Assembly (NCBI GenBank): GCA_021774335.1
Contig: JAJFJD010000005.1
Span: forward strand, 81,632-145,631
Direction of reading: 5' to 3'
DNA: 64,000 nt
From: Alphaproteobacteria bacterium
Lineage (GTDB): Bacteria; Pseudomonadota; Alphaproteobacteria; UBA8366
The number at the start of each line of letters is the position of its first letter. Within the stretch, counting starts at the first letter, position 1. Positions 34,815 through 43,607 of this stretch are shown one piece after another. The position numbers were made by a program, and so were the translations under genes. The notes under the pieces were generated by a model. The model did not search any database. It worked only from the letters and a program-made list of their open reading frames with translations, and was not told the origin of the DNA.

Positions 34815-35750
34815 TCAGATCTTCACCGTGAAATGGCGCTCCAGCGAAATCGTCCAGCGCGCGATCGGATAGCAGTAGAGAAAGAAGATCACGAGCAGGA
34901 AGGAATAGAACGGACCCAACAGTTCGGGCCGGCTGCCTTCCGCGGCCATCGCCTGCTGCGAATGGGTGACCGCTTCCTCGACCCCCATGATCGAGGCCAG
35001 CGGCGTCGCCATGGTCAGGATCGCGTACCAGTTCATCCAGGGCGGGATCATCCGCTTGATGCATTGCGGCAGGATGATCATCCACATCGTCTGGCGCCGC
35101 GAGAAGGCGAGGCTTTCGGCGGATTCCCACTGGCCCGAGGGGATCGACCGCACCGCGCCCCGCACCACTTCGGAGATATTGGCCATCACCGGCAGCGAAA
35201 AGCCGATGGTCGCCTTCAGCCAGTCCGGGATGTTGAACTCGACGCCGAATACCGTGATCTGGAACGGCAGCAGCAGCATGATGCAAAACAAAAGGACGAG
35301 CCACGGCGAGTTGCGGAAAAATTGGGTGACCACCCAGGAGCCGCCGCGGACTGGCGCCAACAGCGAGACCTGCATGAGGCCGAGCGCCGCGCCGGCAACG
35401 GTGCCGATCGCCATCGCGAAGAAGCTGATAACCAAATTCAGGACGAAGCCCCAAAGGACGAACGGGACCCACCGGACGAAAGTCGTGAAGAGCGATTCGC
35501 GCGTGCCCGATGCCTGGGCATACACGTCGGAGATGCCGAGCGAGAGCATGAACACGGCGGCAAGCACAAGACCGTGCCACGCCTTGAGTTCGATGCGGGG
35601 TGGCATGAAGGCCGGCCGGGTCAGGCGGTCGCTCGGCGGCAACAGGACCGGCAGGTCGGTTGTGGCGGCCTTTACGCCTGTCCTGTCGAGGCGGGGGATC
35701 GGCCGGGTGAATCGGGGTCGGGGGAATCGGAGTTGGGGAAATTCGGCCAT
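34815..35750 (-). CDS. Polar amino acid ABC transporter permease (AapM-like)
   Basis: A 311-residue permease starting at the ATG 35750, which overlaps the stop of the preceding permease (TAATG). After a ~45-residue Pro/Arg-rich cytoplasmic lead there are several membrane helices. The EAA loop is WESAESLAFSRRQTMWMIILPQCIKRMIPPWMN. The extended N-terminus is in keeping with AapM-type subunits. Works as a heterodimer with the upstream permease. Confidence 0.9.
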   Translation of the reverse strand: MAEFPQLRFPRPRFTRPIPRLDRTGVKAATTDLPVLLPPSDRLTRPAFMPPRIELKAWHGLVLAAVFMLSLGISDVYAQASGTRESLFTTFVRWVPFVLWGFVLNLVISFFAMAIGTVAGAALGLMQVSLLAPVRGGSWVVTQFFRNSPWLVLLFCIMLLLPFQITVFGVEFNIPDWLKATIGFSLPVMANISEVVRGAVRSIPSGQWESAESLAFSRRQTMWMIILPQCIKRMIPPWMNWYAILTMATPLASIMGVEEAVTHSQQAMAAEGSRPELLGPFYSFLLVIFFLYCYPIARWTISLERHFTVKI

Positions 35751-36493
35751 TAACTGTAGCCCGGAATTTTCATCTTCCGCTCCCAGCGATTCATCATCCA
35801 CACCAGGATGCCGACCAGCCCGATGTAATAGACGAACAGCACGAACATCATCTCCGGCACGTTCACGTTGTCCGACCAAATCTGGTTCGCGGTGTACATC
35901 ATCTCCGGCACCGCGATGGCGTAAGCCAGAGTCGTGGTCTTCAGGAGATTGACGAGATTATTGTTGAGCGACGGCAGGCAGACGCGGAAGGCGAGCGGCA
36001 GGATGATGTAGATGTAGGCTTTTAGCCGGCTATAGCCGAGCGATTCCGCGGCCTCGCGCGTGGCCGTCGGCACGGCCTCGATCCCAGCGCGGAAAATCTC
36101 CACGTTGAACGCGCCGGCGAAGAAGGACAACGACACGACCGCCCATCCGAACGCACCGATATAGGCCTGCTGAAACCCGCCGGCGTCGTAGGACGGCGTG
36201 AAATTACCCAGAACGAAATAGAAAAAGAGGATCTGCACCAGTGGCGGCGTGTTCCGGAAGAGCTGGATATAGCCGGCCATCGCAAGCCGCAACACCTTGG
36301 ACCGGGCACCCTGCGCCCACGCGCCGACGATACCGACGATCGTGCTGAAGATCAGACAAGCGACGATCAGTTCGAAGGAAACCCAGATCGCCTGAATGAA
36401 CCGGTCGTACTCATACTGGTCGTACAGAAGAATGAAATTGATGCCGGTCTTCTCGTACAAATTCTGGAAGAACGGCGCGATCAACTCGAGCAC
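35750..36493 (-). CDS. Polar amino acid ABC transporter permease (AapQ-like)
   Basis: A 247-residue membrane permease with the HisM-type features QLFRNTPPLVQILFFYF and the EAA loop REAAESLGYSRLKAYIYIILPLAFR. About five to six helices. It lies 115 bp after the binding-protein gene and overlaps the next permease. Confidence 0.9.
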   Translation of the reverse strand: MLELIAPFFQNLYEKTGINFILLYDQYEYDRFIQAIWVSFELIVACLIFSTIVGIVGAWAQGARSKVLRLAMAGYIQLFRNTPPLVQILFFYFVLGNFTPSYDAGGFQQAYIGAFGWAVVSLSFFAGAFNVEIFRAGIEAVPTATREAAESLGYSRLKAYIYIILPLAFRVCLPSLNNNLVNLLKTTTLAYAIAVPEMMYTANQIWSDNVNVPEMMFVLFVYYIGLVGILVWMMNRWERKMKIPGYS

Positions 36494-36608
36494 AGTTTGC
36501 CTCCCCGGCGTTTCGAGCTTTTATTTTTCCCGTCCGCGGCCCCTAGCGCTGGACGCGAGGCGATTTGCCGACGCGTCCAGGCTCAGGGTTTTCAGGACGG
36601 GCGCACCC

Positions 36609-37451
36609 TTACTTCAGGTGGCCGTGCTCGAACGCGAACTTGTCACGCATTTTCTTGACGTAATCGGTCGGCTGGATGCCCCATTTTTTTTCCAGCGCCA
36701 ACAGCGCTCCCGAAGAATGCCAGTGATAGATCATGCCGGCCATGAAGCGGCCCCAGATACCGTCGCGTTCTTTGAGCGGCACGGCCAGACCCCAAGGATT
36801 GTCGTCCTCGGTCGCCAGCGGCATTTCGTAGCTGTTCCAATCGCCGGAGGCGAGGTCGGCCATGATCGAGGAATCATCATAGACCCAGGCGACGCATTTG
36901 CCGTCGCGCAGCGCCTGCTTCGCTTCCGCGTTGCCGACGAAGGCGACGATCTTCGCTTTGTACCGCTTCGAGATGGCCTTGTTATAGAACGCGCCCTGCT
37001 TGCCGCAAACCGGCTTGCCCGTCAGGTCGGCCCATTTCTTCACCGCGCCTTTCTTGGCGAGGACATTGGTGCCCGAGGTGTAGTAATTCGGGTCGACGAT
37101 GCCGACAATCTTGCGGCGGTCGGTACGGTCCGACATGGTGGCGATCATCAGGTCGATCTTGCCCTGCTGCAGGAATTGCATCCGGTTGGACGACTGCACG
37201 GGCACCAGCTCAAGTTTGACGCCGAGGGTGTCCGCCACGTCCTTGGCCAGATCGACTTCCATGCCAACCAGCGCGCCCGACGGATCGCGAAATCCCCACG
37301 GCTTGTAGTCGGCCTTGACGCCGACGACGAGCTTGCCGCGCTCCAACACCTTCTTGAAGCGGTCGTTGGCGGCGTCGGCGCTGACGGCGCTCGTCAGCAC
37401 GCCGAACGCGGCGACCGTACAGGCCAGTGCTGTCAGGAAACGGCTTCCCAT
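36609..37451 (-). CDS. Periplasmic amino acid-binding protein (family 3 SBP)
   Basis: A 280-residue extracellular solute-binding protein. The ATG at 37451 follows GGGAG and gives a clean signal peptide (MGSRFLTALACTVAAFGVL, cleavage near SADAA). The SBP_bac_3 core is visible: KLVVGVKADYKPWGFRD, VGMEVDLAKDVADTLGV, IDLMIATMSDRTDRR. The Asp of DDSSIMADL would hold the amino group of the ligand. First gene of the ABC operon. Confidence 0.92.
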   Translation of the reverse strand: MGSRFLTALACTVAAFGVLTSAVSADAANDRFKKVLERGKLVVGVKADYKPWGFRDPSGALVGMEVDLAKDVADTLGVKLELVPVQSSNRMQFLQQGKIDLMIATMSDRTDRRKIVGIVDPNYYTSGTNVLAKKGAVKKWADLTGKPVCGKQGAFYNKAISKRYKAKIVAFVGNAEAKQALRDGKCVAWVYDDSSIMADLASGDWNSYEMPLATEDDNPWGLAVPLKERDGIWGRFMAGMIYHWHSSGALLALEKKWGIQPTDYVKKMRDKFAFEHGHLK

Positions 37452-37549
37452 TAGAGTTCTCCCATTATGAAAATCCAGAAATTCTTGCCCAGTACTCACC
37501 CCTCGCGAGTACTTTTCCATGTTTACCCGGCAATCACAACACGACGATG

Positions 37550-37572
37550 CGGGCTCGTTCCGAACGAGCCCG
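37550..37572. repeat. Palindrome upstream of the amino acid transporter
   Basis: 11-base arms (37550-37560 and 37562-37572) are exact reverse complements around one base. No T-run on either side. It lies 99 bp ahead of the binding-protein start and could be an operator or a transcript hairpin. Confidence 0.5.
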
Positions 37573-37663
37573 ACAGCAGAGCCGGGATGATTTGGATGGA
37601 AATGTGAGTGTAGGGAGGTAGCGTCGTGCCGTCAGGAGTGCGAGACGGAGGCGGTCAGTGTGC

Positions 37664-37996
37664 TTACCAGGGAAGGCCGTCGATCGACGTGAGGATCAGT
37701 CCATCCTCGAAAAGTCCCTCTTCGCCGGTCGAACTGTCGCCGGCCGCAATCCACTGGTCCATTGCCTGCTGTGCGCCGGCATCGCTGTCCGCTGCCTGCG
37801 TCCAGTCGCTGAAACCGGCGTTTCCCGCTGCGGAATCGTCCGTGACTGCATCGATCCACAGAATGTCGTGCTCGTTGGCACCAATAAATACGTTCGACAT
37901 ATCGTTACCGTCAGATGCTGCGAGGGCGTTGCCCGTCCCCAGGTCTTTCTCGTCATTCTCAGGATTTGCCATATCGAGAAACCTAGACTGTTTCAT
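37664..37996 (-). CDS. Small acidic protein, unknown function
   Basis: A 110-residue protein rich in Asp, Glu, Ala, Gly and Ser, with no membrane segment (for example NEHDILWIDAVTDDSAAGN and GEEGLFEDGLILTSIDGLPW). No family recognised. Two starts are possible, ATG 37996 (AGGA close by) and ATG 37972. Opposite-strand frames of similar length look less protein-like. Very acidic composition could mean calcium binding or secretion without a classical signal; this is speculation. Confidence 0.5.
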   Translation of the reverse strand: MKQSRFLDMANPENDEKDLGTGNALAASDGNDMSNVFIGANEHDILWIDAVTDDSAAGNAGFSDWTQAADSDAGAQQAMDQWIAAGDSSTGEEGLFEDGLILTSIDGLPW

Positions 37997-38201
37997 GATC
38001 CTGAAATCCAGCGGCGATCCGCTCGATTGAAGGGCGACTATAGTGCCGCTTTGGTCAGCACGCGGTGATTCTGGTCACATCCGGAAGAACAAAAACCTAG
38101 GCAAGAGACGAAAATATAAGGTTAATTTCGGTTCACCCTTTGTTAACCATGTTTCCGGTGTTCCCTGCCGAAGTGGTTCATTTCAGGAGGTCCCCATTAA
38201 A

Positions 38202-38564
38202 ATGAAAGACTTAGCGCCCGATATCTTCCGACAGCGCCTGATCATGGAAGGGTATTGGGAGATTGCCGTGGATGACGGCGTGGTGCGGGACTATTTGACC
38301 GGGTTGGCTGCGGCTGTCGATTTGACCGCCTATGGCGAGCCGATTGTCTTTAGTCCGGCCTCCGGCGAGGGGAGGCCCGAGAATGCGGGCTACGACGCCT
38401 TCTTGCCGCTGATCGACAGCGGCATCTCCGGCTATTTCTGGTCCGCGTCGCGCTTCCTGTCCGTCGTGCTCTATAGCTGCACGCCGTTCGCCGCCGATGC
38501 GGCGGTCGCTTATACCCGCCGATACTTCGATATCGAGGGCGAGATTGCGCAGATGACGCTATGA
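38202..38564 (+). CDS. S-adenosylmethionine decarboxylase-like (SpeD-like) protein
   Basis: A 120-residue protein; GGAGG lies upstream of ATG 38202. The second half, IDSGISGYFWSASRFLSVVLYSCTPF then AYTRRYFDIE, parallels SpeD around its pyruvoyl-forming site (SESH..., later Cys, then an A/Y-helix). The serine position seems kept, but Glu and His beside it are Ala and Arg. If the alignment is right, self-cleavage may be lost. Converges with chrR. Family assignment is by pattern only. Confidence 0.5.
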   Translation: MKDLAPDIFRQRLIMEGYWEIAVDDGVVRDYLTGLAAAVDLTAYGEPIVFSPASGEGRPENAGYDAFLPLIDSGISGYFWSASRFLSVVLYSCTPFAADAAVAYTRRYFDIEGEIAQMTL

Positions 38565-38609
38565 GGTTGCCGGCGTGCGGCCTGTGACCGTGGGGTTCGA
38601 CCGAACCGT

Positions 38610-39281
38610 CTACCGATACAGAATCGGCTGCAGCAGACGCGGTAGAAGGTTGGTGAAGCGCAGCGGTGCATCGGTGACCACCAGGGCGAGACAGGGTCCG
38701 TCCGGATCGATCACTGGCTGATGGTTGATGGCCGGATCGGCCTGTTCCACATCGCCGCGTATGAAATGCTGCCCCGCGTCGGTGAACCCGCCCTCGAGCA
38801 CCAGGGTCATTTCCTCGCCGTGATGACCGTGGTGGGGGATCACCGTTTCCGGCGCAAGTTTCAAGAGATAGGCGCTTGATGTCTTGCCCTCGGATTTCAC
38901 GGTCAGGGTATGGCGCTGGATACCCGGGGCGATACGGCGCCAGGACAGCGCATCCGTCGATCCACCGGTGAGATAGTCCCGCAGCGGGCGCGGGATCGAA
39001 ATGTCAGCATCGGCAGTCGCAGAACCCATTTCTTGATATGCCGCCGCGTCGTCCGGCTCGTCCAAACGGTTTAACACGGCTTCCAGGGCACCCTCCGCCA
39101 TGGCCGTCGCCGGCGCTGCATCGATCAATGCACCGCCCAGTGTTTCGGCTTTCTCGACGACGCCGCGGCAGCGCGGGCAGAGCGTCAAATGCGTCGCAAT
39201 CAACAGTGATTGCGCTTCGTCCGTGTTGCCCGCGCCGTAATCGAGCAGCAGGTCGTCGGTCGGATGATGACTAGCCTTCAT
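38610..39281 (-). CDS. chrR: Zinc-dependent anti-sigma factor ChrR
   Basis: A 223-residue ChrR-type anti-sigma factor. The N-terminal zinc-binding anti-sigma domain has HHPTDDLLLDYGAG and HLTLCPRC (His31, Cys35, Cys38). The C-terminal cupin (about 95-205) has PHHGHHGEEMTLVLEGGFTD with metal-type His and Glu. In Rhodobacter, ChrR holds RpoE until singlet oxygen triggers release. Its start overlaps the rpoE stop (ATGA), so sigma and anti-sigma are made together. Confidence 0.93.
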   Translation of the reverse strand: MKASHHPTDDLLLDYGAGNTDEAQSLLIATHLTLCPRCRGVVEKAETLGGALIDAAPATAMAEGALEAVLNRLDEPDDAAAYQEMGSATADADISIPRPLRDYLTGGSTDALSWRRIAPGIQRHTLTVKSEGKTSSAYLLKLAPETVIPHHGHHGEEMTLVLEGGFTDAGQHFIRGDVEQADPAINHQPVIDPDGPCLALVVTDAPLRFTNLLPRLLQPILYR

Positions 39282-39859
39282 CGCTCGTCTCCAAGTGTCT
39301 GTCGCACACGGGCAAAGGCCAATCGGATGCGCGACTTGACCGTGCCGAGCGGCAGGCCGAGCTCATCCGCGATTTCGCTGTGTGGTTTGTCTTCGAAAAA
39401 GGAAAGCATGATCGCCTGTTTCTGGTCCGGCGGCAGCAGATCGATGGCTGCGCGGATGCGGGCGCCTTCCTGGCTCGTCTCGATTTGTTGGTCGGCGGCC
39501 GGGTCGGCGTCGCGGACCAGGACGGGATCTTCGGGATCGAATTCGGGGCGGCGTTCGCGCCGGATCCGGTCGATCCGCAGATTTCGCGCGATCCGGAAAA
39601 TCCATGTACTCGGTGCGGCAACGGCCGGGTCGAATAGATGCGCCTTGCGCCACACGCGCAACAGCGTCTCTTGCGCCAGTTCCTCAGCCGTCTCGTTGGT
39701 GGCGCCATGCCGGATGAGATACGCCTTCACCCGGGGGGCGAAATGCGCAAATAATCCGGAAAATGCGGTGCGATCCTGTCGTTTGGAAATCGCGACCAAC
39801 AAGCCGACAAGATCGGGCGGTCCATCGGCCGCCGCTGTTTGTGGCCCAGTCTGACTCAT
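39278..39859 (-). CDS. rpoE: ECF sigma factor RpoE (ChrR-associated)
   Basis: A group 4 sigma factor. From ATG 39859 it has 193 residues: region 2 FAPRVKAYLIRHGATNETAEELAQETLLRVWRKAHLFD and IFRIARNLRIDRIRRERRPEF, region 4 EDKPHSEIADELGLPLGTVKSRIRLAFARVR. The in-frame ATG at 39946 would add 29 basic residues and sit only a few bases from the predicted transcription start, so I prefer 39859. The pairing with ChrR defines the singlet-oxygen-responsive ECF group. Confidence 0.92.
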   Translation of the reverse strand: MSQTGPQTAAADGPPDLVGLLVAISKRQDRTAFSGLFAHFAPRVKAYLIRHGATNETAEELAQETLLRVWRKAHLFDPAVAAPSTWIFRIARNLRIDRIRRERRPEFDPEDPVLVRDADPAADQQIETSQEGARIRAAIDLLPPDQKQAIMLSFFEDKPHSEIADELGLPLGTVKSRIRLAFARVRQTLGDER

Positions 39860-39951
39860 GCGCACAAAGCTGCGGCGCGGCCGCCGTTGGGGCGGCGGAT
39901 TCCGGCGCTGAATAGGAAATCGTTCAATAGCAGCTGTGGCTTCCATGACAT

Positions 39952-39981
39952 GTAATACGCATGTCGGGTCACGGTAGATCA
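39952..39981 (-). promoter_or_regulatory. RpoE-type promoter of rpoE-chrR
   Basis: On the minus strand TGATCT (39976-39981), 18 nt, then TATTAC (39952-39957). The R. sphaeroides RpoE -35 consensus is TGATCC. It would make rpoE-chrR autoregulated. Confidence 0.6.
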
Positions 39982-40051
39982 CTCCCTTCGGAAGAAAATT
40001 GCCAAATCGACGTCGGCTTGAGGCACTGCAGCATTCTTGCCCGTAATGCGA

Positions 40052-40080
40052 TGATCCAATCACCAGATACCAACGTAGAC
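40052..40080 (+). promoter_or_regulatory. RpoE-type promoter of the oxidase/DUF1365/CFA operon
   Basis: TGATCC (40052-40057) with exact match to the known RpoE -35, 18 nt, then TAGAC (40076-40080). It lies about 80 bp ahead of the first gene, on the correct strand. Confidence 0.65.
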
Positions 40081-40160
40081 AAACTCAATACATTGGCAAA
40101 CGGCAATACAAGCTGTTGCATGGACCTTTATGACAGGCGCTTAAGGATAACCGCATAAAC

Positions 40161-41540
40161 ATGCCCTGGGACGTACAAATTCAACCGTCGGACCCGTCCG
40201 GCCCGGCGAGGCCCCGAAAGATTGCCGTGATCGGTGGCGGGATTTCCGGACTCTCCTGCGCGTGGCTGTTGGGCCAGCGGCACTCGGTCACGATATTCGA
40301 ACAGAATGGCTACGCGGGCGGTCATTCCAACACGGTCGAAGTGGACAGACCCGGCGGGCCGGTTGCGGTCGATACGGGTTTCATTGTTTACAACGAGGTC
40401 AACTACCCGAATCTGGTCGCGTTATTCGATCATTTGTCGGTGCCCACGGCCGGCAGTGACATGTCGTTTGCGGTGTCGGTCGCCGAGGGTGCGCTGGAAT
40501 ATGCCGGCACCGATTTGAATGGCTTGTTCGCGCAGCGCCGTAACATTGTCCGGCCCCGGTTCTGGCGCATGATCGCAGACGTTGTCCGGTTTTACCGCGA
40601 GGCGCCGGCCTTGCTGGGCGACCCGACGGCGGAATCGATAACGCTTGGCGATTATCTCGACGCGAACAGCTATAGCAACACGTTCATCGACGATCACCTG
40701 TTGCCGATGGCAGCGGCGATCTGGTCGGCGCCGGTCGACGAGATGCGCCGGCATCCGGCGCAAGCCTTCGTCCGGTTCTGTGCGAGCCACGGCTTGCTCA
40801 AAATAAGCGATCGGCCGCAATGGCGGACGGTTCGCGGCGGCAGTCGGGAATATGTGCGCCGGTTGCTCGCGGGTTTCGATCATGAGATGCGGTTGGGCGA
40901 TCCTGTCGTTGCCGTCGAACGGCCCGGGCCGGGCGCCATTGTCCGGACGCAGTCCGGACGCGCCGATCGGTTCGATGCCGTGGTGCTGGCGACGCATGCG
41001 GATCAGGCGTTGAACCTCTTGGCGGACGCGGACGGTGCCGAACGCGACGTACTTGGTGCGTTTCCCTATCAGGAAAACCTGGCGGTGTTGCACAGCGACC
41101 CGGCGCTGATGCCGCGCCGGCGGGCGGTCTGGTCGAGTTGGAATTTCTTGAAGTCTTCTAACCCGGACGAGCAAGATACCGTCTGTGTTTCGTATTGGAT
41201 GAACCGGCTGCAGCCGCTTGATATCACCATGCCGCTCTTCGTGACGCTGAACCCCGATCGGCCGATTGCCGACGACTCTGTCCACCGGACTTTCCGGTAT
41301 CACCATCCGGTCTTCGATCATCGTTCGCCGGCCGCGCAGCGGCGCATTTGGTCGCTTCAAGGGCAACGGGATACATGGTTTTGCGGCAGCTATTGCGGCG
41401 CCGGATTTCACGAAGACGGATTGCAGTCCGGCTTGGCGGTTGCCGAGTCGCTTGGCGGCGTCCGCCGTCCGTGGACGGTGGCGGACGAATCAGGCCGGAT
41501 CGCGTTGCCCGCGTCGCCGGTCCTCGCGGACGCGGCATGA
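40161..41540 (+). CDS. FAD-dependent amine oxidase/desaturase-like protein
   Basis: A 459-residue flavoprotein with a Rossmann motif KIAVIGGGISGLSCAWLLG (about 20-38), the second FAD segment GYAGGHSNTVEV, and FCGSYCGAGFHEDGLQSGL at the C-terminus. These are the marks of the NAD(P)-binding amine oxidase family next to CFA-like genes. In Rhodobacter a homologous neighbourhood takes part in furan fatty acid synthesis (UfaM/UfaD/UfaO), where a desaturase of membrane acyl chains is one step. Which step this protein serves is inference. ATGA overlap with the next gene. Confidence 0.82.
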   Translation: MPWDVQIQPSDPSGPARPRKIAVIGGGISGLSCAWLLGQRHSVTIFEQNGYAGGHSNTVEVDRPGGPVAVDTGFIVYNEVNYPNLVALFDHLSVPTAGSDMSFAVSVAEGALEYAGTDLNGLFAQRRNIVRPRFWRMIADVVRFYREAPALLGDPTAESITLGDYLDANSYSNTFIDDHLLPMAAAIWSAPVDEMRRHPAQAFVRFCASHGLLKISDRPQWRTVRGGSREYVRRLLAGFDHEMRLGDPVVAVERPGPGAIVRTQSGRADRFDAVVLATHADQALNLLADADGAERDVLGAFPYQENLAVLHSDPALMPRRRAVWSSWNFLKSSNPDEQDTVCVSYWMNRLQPLDITMPLFVTLNPDRPIADDSVHRTFRYHHPVFDHRSPAAQRRIWSLQGQRDTWFCGSYCGAGFHEDGLQSGLAVAESLGGVRRPWTVADESGRIALPASPVLADAA

Positions 41541-42325
41541 GCGTGCCCGACGGATCGCTCTACTACGGGCTTGTGACGCACCGCCGCCGCCGCCCGCGCG
41601 AGCACAAACTCGCGTATCGGGTCTATTCGTTCCTGCTCGATCTGGACGCATTGCCGTCGCTGGACCGTGGCCTGAAACTTTTTTCCCACAACCGACCCAA
41701 CCTGTTCAGTTTCTATGATCGGGACCACGGCGATCACAGTGGCCGCCCGCTGCGGCAATGGGTCGATGGCCATCTTCGGAACGCCGGACTGGAACTGCCG
41801 GGCGGATCGGTAAAGATGCTCTGCTTTCCCCGGGTGCTCGGCTACGCATTCAATCCGATCAGCGTCTATTTCTGTTACCGCGCGGACGGCGTTCTCGCCG
41901 CCGTGTTGTACGAGGTCCACAACACCTTCGGCGAAAGCCATAGCTATTTGATCCCGGTGGAACGGCACAACAAGGGTGTGATCCGGCAGTCCTGCGACAA
42001 GGGATTCTACGTGTCGCCGTTTATCGATATGGAGGCGCGCTATGATTTCCGGCTGGTGCCGCCGGCCGAGCGCATGGCCTTGGTCATCGATCAGGCCGAC
42101 CGGGACGGCGCACTTCTGACCGCGTCGATCGTCGGCCGTCGCACCGCGTTGACGGATCGCGCCCTCGTCGCCGCCTTTATACGTATTCCGCTGGTGACGT
42201 TCAAAGTGGTTGCCGGCATTCATTGGGAAGCGCTGGCGTTGTGGCGCAAAGGCGCGCGCTACCATCGCCGGCCCGCGCCACCCGCGCAGCCGGTCACCAT
42301 CGTGATGAATGCTGAGTCCTCGTAA
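41537..42325 (+). CDS. DUF1365 domain protein
   Basis: A 262-residue protein with the DUF1365 pattern: SLYYGLVTHRRRRPREHKLAYRVYSFLLDLDAL, LCFPRVLGYAFNPISVYFCYRADG, EVHNTFGESHSYLIP and DKGFYVSPFIDMEARYDF. DUF1365 genes commonly lie between an amine oxidase and a CFA synthase gene, as here. The biochemical role is not known to me. Start 41537 overlaps the upstream stop. Confidence 0.9.
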   Translation: MSVPDGSLYYGLVTHRRRRPREHKLAYRVYSFLLDLDALPSLDRGLKLFSHNRPNLFSFYDRDHGDHSGRPLRQWVDGHLRNAGLELPGGSVKMLCFPRVLGYAFNPISVYFCYRADGVLAAVLYEVHNTFGESHSYLIPVERHNKGVIRQSCDKGFYVSPFIDMEARYDFRLVPPAERMALVIDQADRDGALLTASIVGRRTALTDRALVAAFIRIPLVTFKVVAGIHWEALALWRKGARYHRRPAPPAQPVTIVMNAESS

Positions 42326-42342
42326 GAAAGAAGGCAAATCGA

Positions 42343-43590
42343 ATGCACTCCTACAAAAAATCCTCTCGCGCGCAAGCCATCACGGCAGACACTGGCTCAC
42401 CGCTATCGTTCCCCGTTTGGGATCCATGGGCCGGAGGCCTGACCCGAGCGTTCCAGCATCTCACCTGCGGCCGTCTGTTGTTGGAATTGTGGGACGGCAG
42501 CGAGATGGTCTTCGAGGGACCGCAGGACGGGCCGAGTGCGCATGTTCGATTCAATTCGCGCCGCGCCGTGCGGCGGACCGCCTTTGGCGGCGATGTCGGT
42601 TTCGCCGAGGCGTATATGGCGGGCGAGTGCGACAGCCGCGATCTCGTCGCCTTGATCGAACTGTTCGCCTGCAATCTTGCCACCGTGGACTCGAGTCTAT
42701 CCGGCACCTCTGTTTGTGGGTTTTGGAACCGGATATGCCATGTCCTGAAGCCGAATTCGCGGCGCGGCAGCCGCAAGAACATTGCTTATCACTACGATCT
42801 CGGCAACGGCTTCTACGAGCAATGGCTCGACCCGAGCATGACGTACTCTTCCGCGTTGTATGAAGACGGCGTCACCGACCTGTCCGAGGCGCAACAGCGT
42901 AAGTATCAGTGTGTCGCGGAATTGCTCGACCTCAGTCCGGGCCAACATATTCTTGAAATCGGCTGCGGTTGGGGCGGCTTCGCCGAATATGTCGCGCGCG
43001 ACCATGGCTGCCGGGTGACCGGTCTGACCTTGTCCCACGAACAGCATGCTTACGCGACGGACCGGATCGCGCGTGCCGGCTTGCAGGATCGGGTCGAGAT
43101 TCGCCTGCAGGATTATCGCGATGTGCCGGGCCGGTTCGACCGGATCGCTTCGATCGAGATGTTCGAAGCGGTCGGCGAAAAGAACTGGCCGACCTATTTC
43201 CAGACGATACGGGACCGTCTTGCCCCGTCGGGCAACGCGGTGTTGCAGGTCATTTCCATCGCCGAGGACCGTTACGAGCAGTACCGCACCGGCGCGGATT
43301 TCATCCAACGCTACATCTTTCCCGGCGGCATGCTGCCGACGCCGGCCCTTTTGGAGAAAGAATCCGAACAGGCCGGCCTTCGCGTGAGCCACGCGGACCA
43401 ATTCGGTGAGTCGTATCGACGGACCCTGGCCGAGTGGAGCGTTGCATTTGAATCGGCCTGGCCGCGGGTGCGGGCGCTTGGGTATGACGAACGGTTTCGC
43501 CGGATGTGGCGATACTATCTGGCCTATTGCGAGGCCGGATTCCGGGTCGGCACGATCGACGTGGGCCATTACAAACTCGTGCATGGCTGA
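42343..43590 (+). CDS. Cyclopropane-fatty-acyl-phospholipid synthase-like methyltransferase
   Basis: A 415-residue SAM-dependent enzyme of the CFA family acting on unsaturated acyl chains in phospholipids. It shows NIAYHYDLGNGFYEQWLDPSMTYSSALYEDG, motif I ILEIGCGWGGFAEY, FDRIASIEMFEAVGEKNW and FIQRYIFPGGMLPTP. An N-terminal sterol-carrier-like domain covers about 35-120. In this neighbourhood it could make methylated (UfaM-type) rather than cyclopropane lipids; sequence alone does not decide. Confidence 0.9.
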   Translation: MHSYKKSSRAQAITADTGSPLSFPVWDPWAGGLTRAFQHLTCGRLLLELWDGSEMVFEGPQDGPSAHVRFNSRRAVRRTAFGGDVGFAEAYMAGECDSRDLVALIELFACNLATVDSSLSGTSVCGFWNRICHVLKPNSRRGSRKNIAYHYDLGNGFYEQWLDPSMTYSSALYEDGVTDLSEAQQRKYQCVAELLDLSPGQHILEIGCGWGGFAEYVARDHGCRVTGLTLSHEQHAYATDRIARAGLQDRVEIRLQDYRDVPGRFDRIASIEMFEAVGEKNWPTYFQTIRDRLAPSGNAVLQVISIAEDRYEQYRTGADFIQRYIFPGGMLPTPALLEKESEQAGLRVSHADQFGESYRRTLAEWSVAFESAWPRVRALGYDERFRRMWRYYLAYCEAGFRVGTIDVGHYKLVHG

Positions 43591-43607
43591 TAGCCAAGGC
43601 GGCACCC

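Larger units (their letters stand above)
39860..40160. other. Divergent regulatory region between rpoE and the oxidase operon
   Basis: About 300 bp without a gene. It holds two RpoE-type promoter candidates on opposite strands (39952-39981 minus, 40052-40080 plus), listed separately. Short frames here look like noise. Confidence 0.7.

Noticed and set aside
37626..38068. Two plus-strand frames over the acidic protein gene
   Set aside because: They are Cys/Ser/Arg-rich in a way typical of shadow frames. The minus-strand product has a consistent acidic composition and plausible starts.
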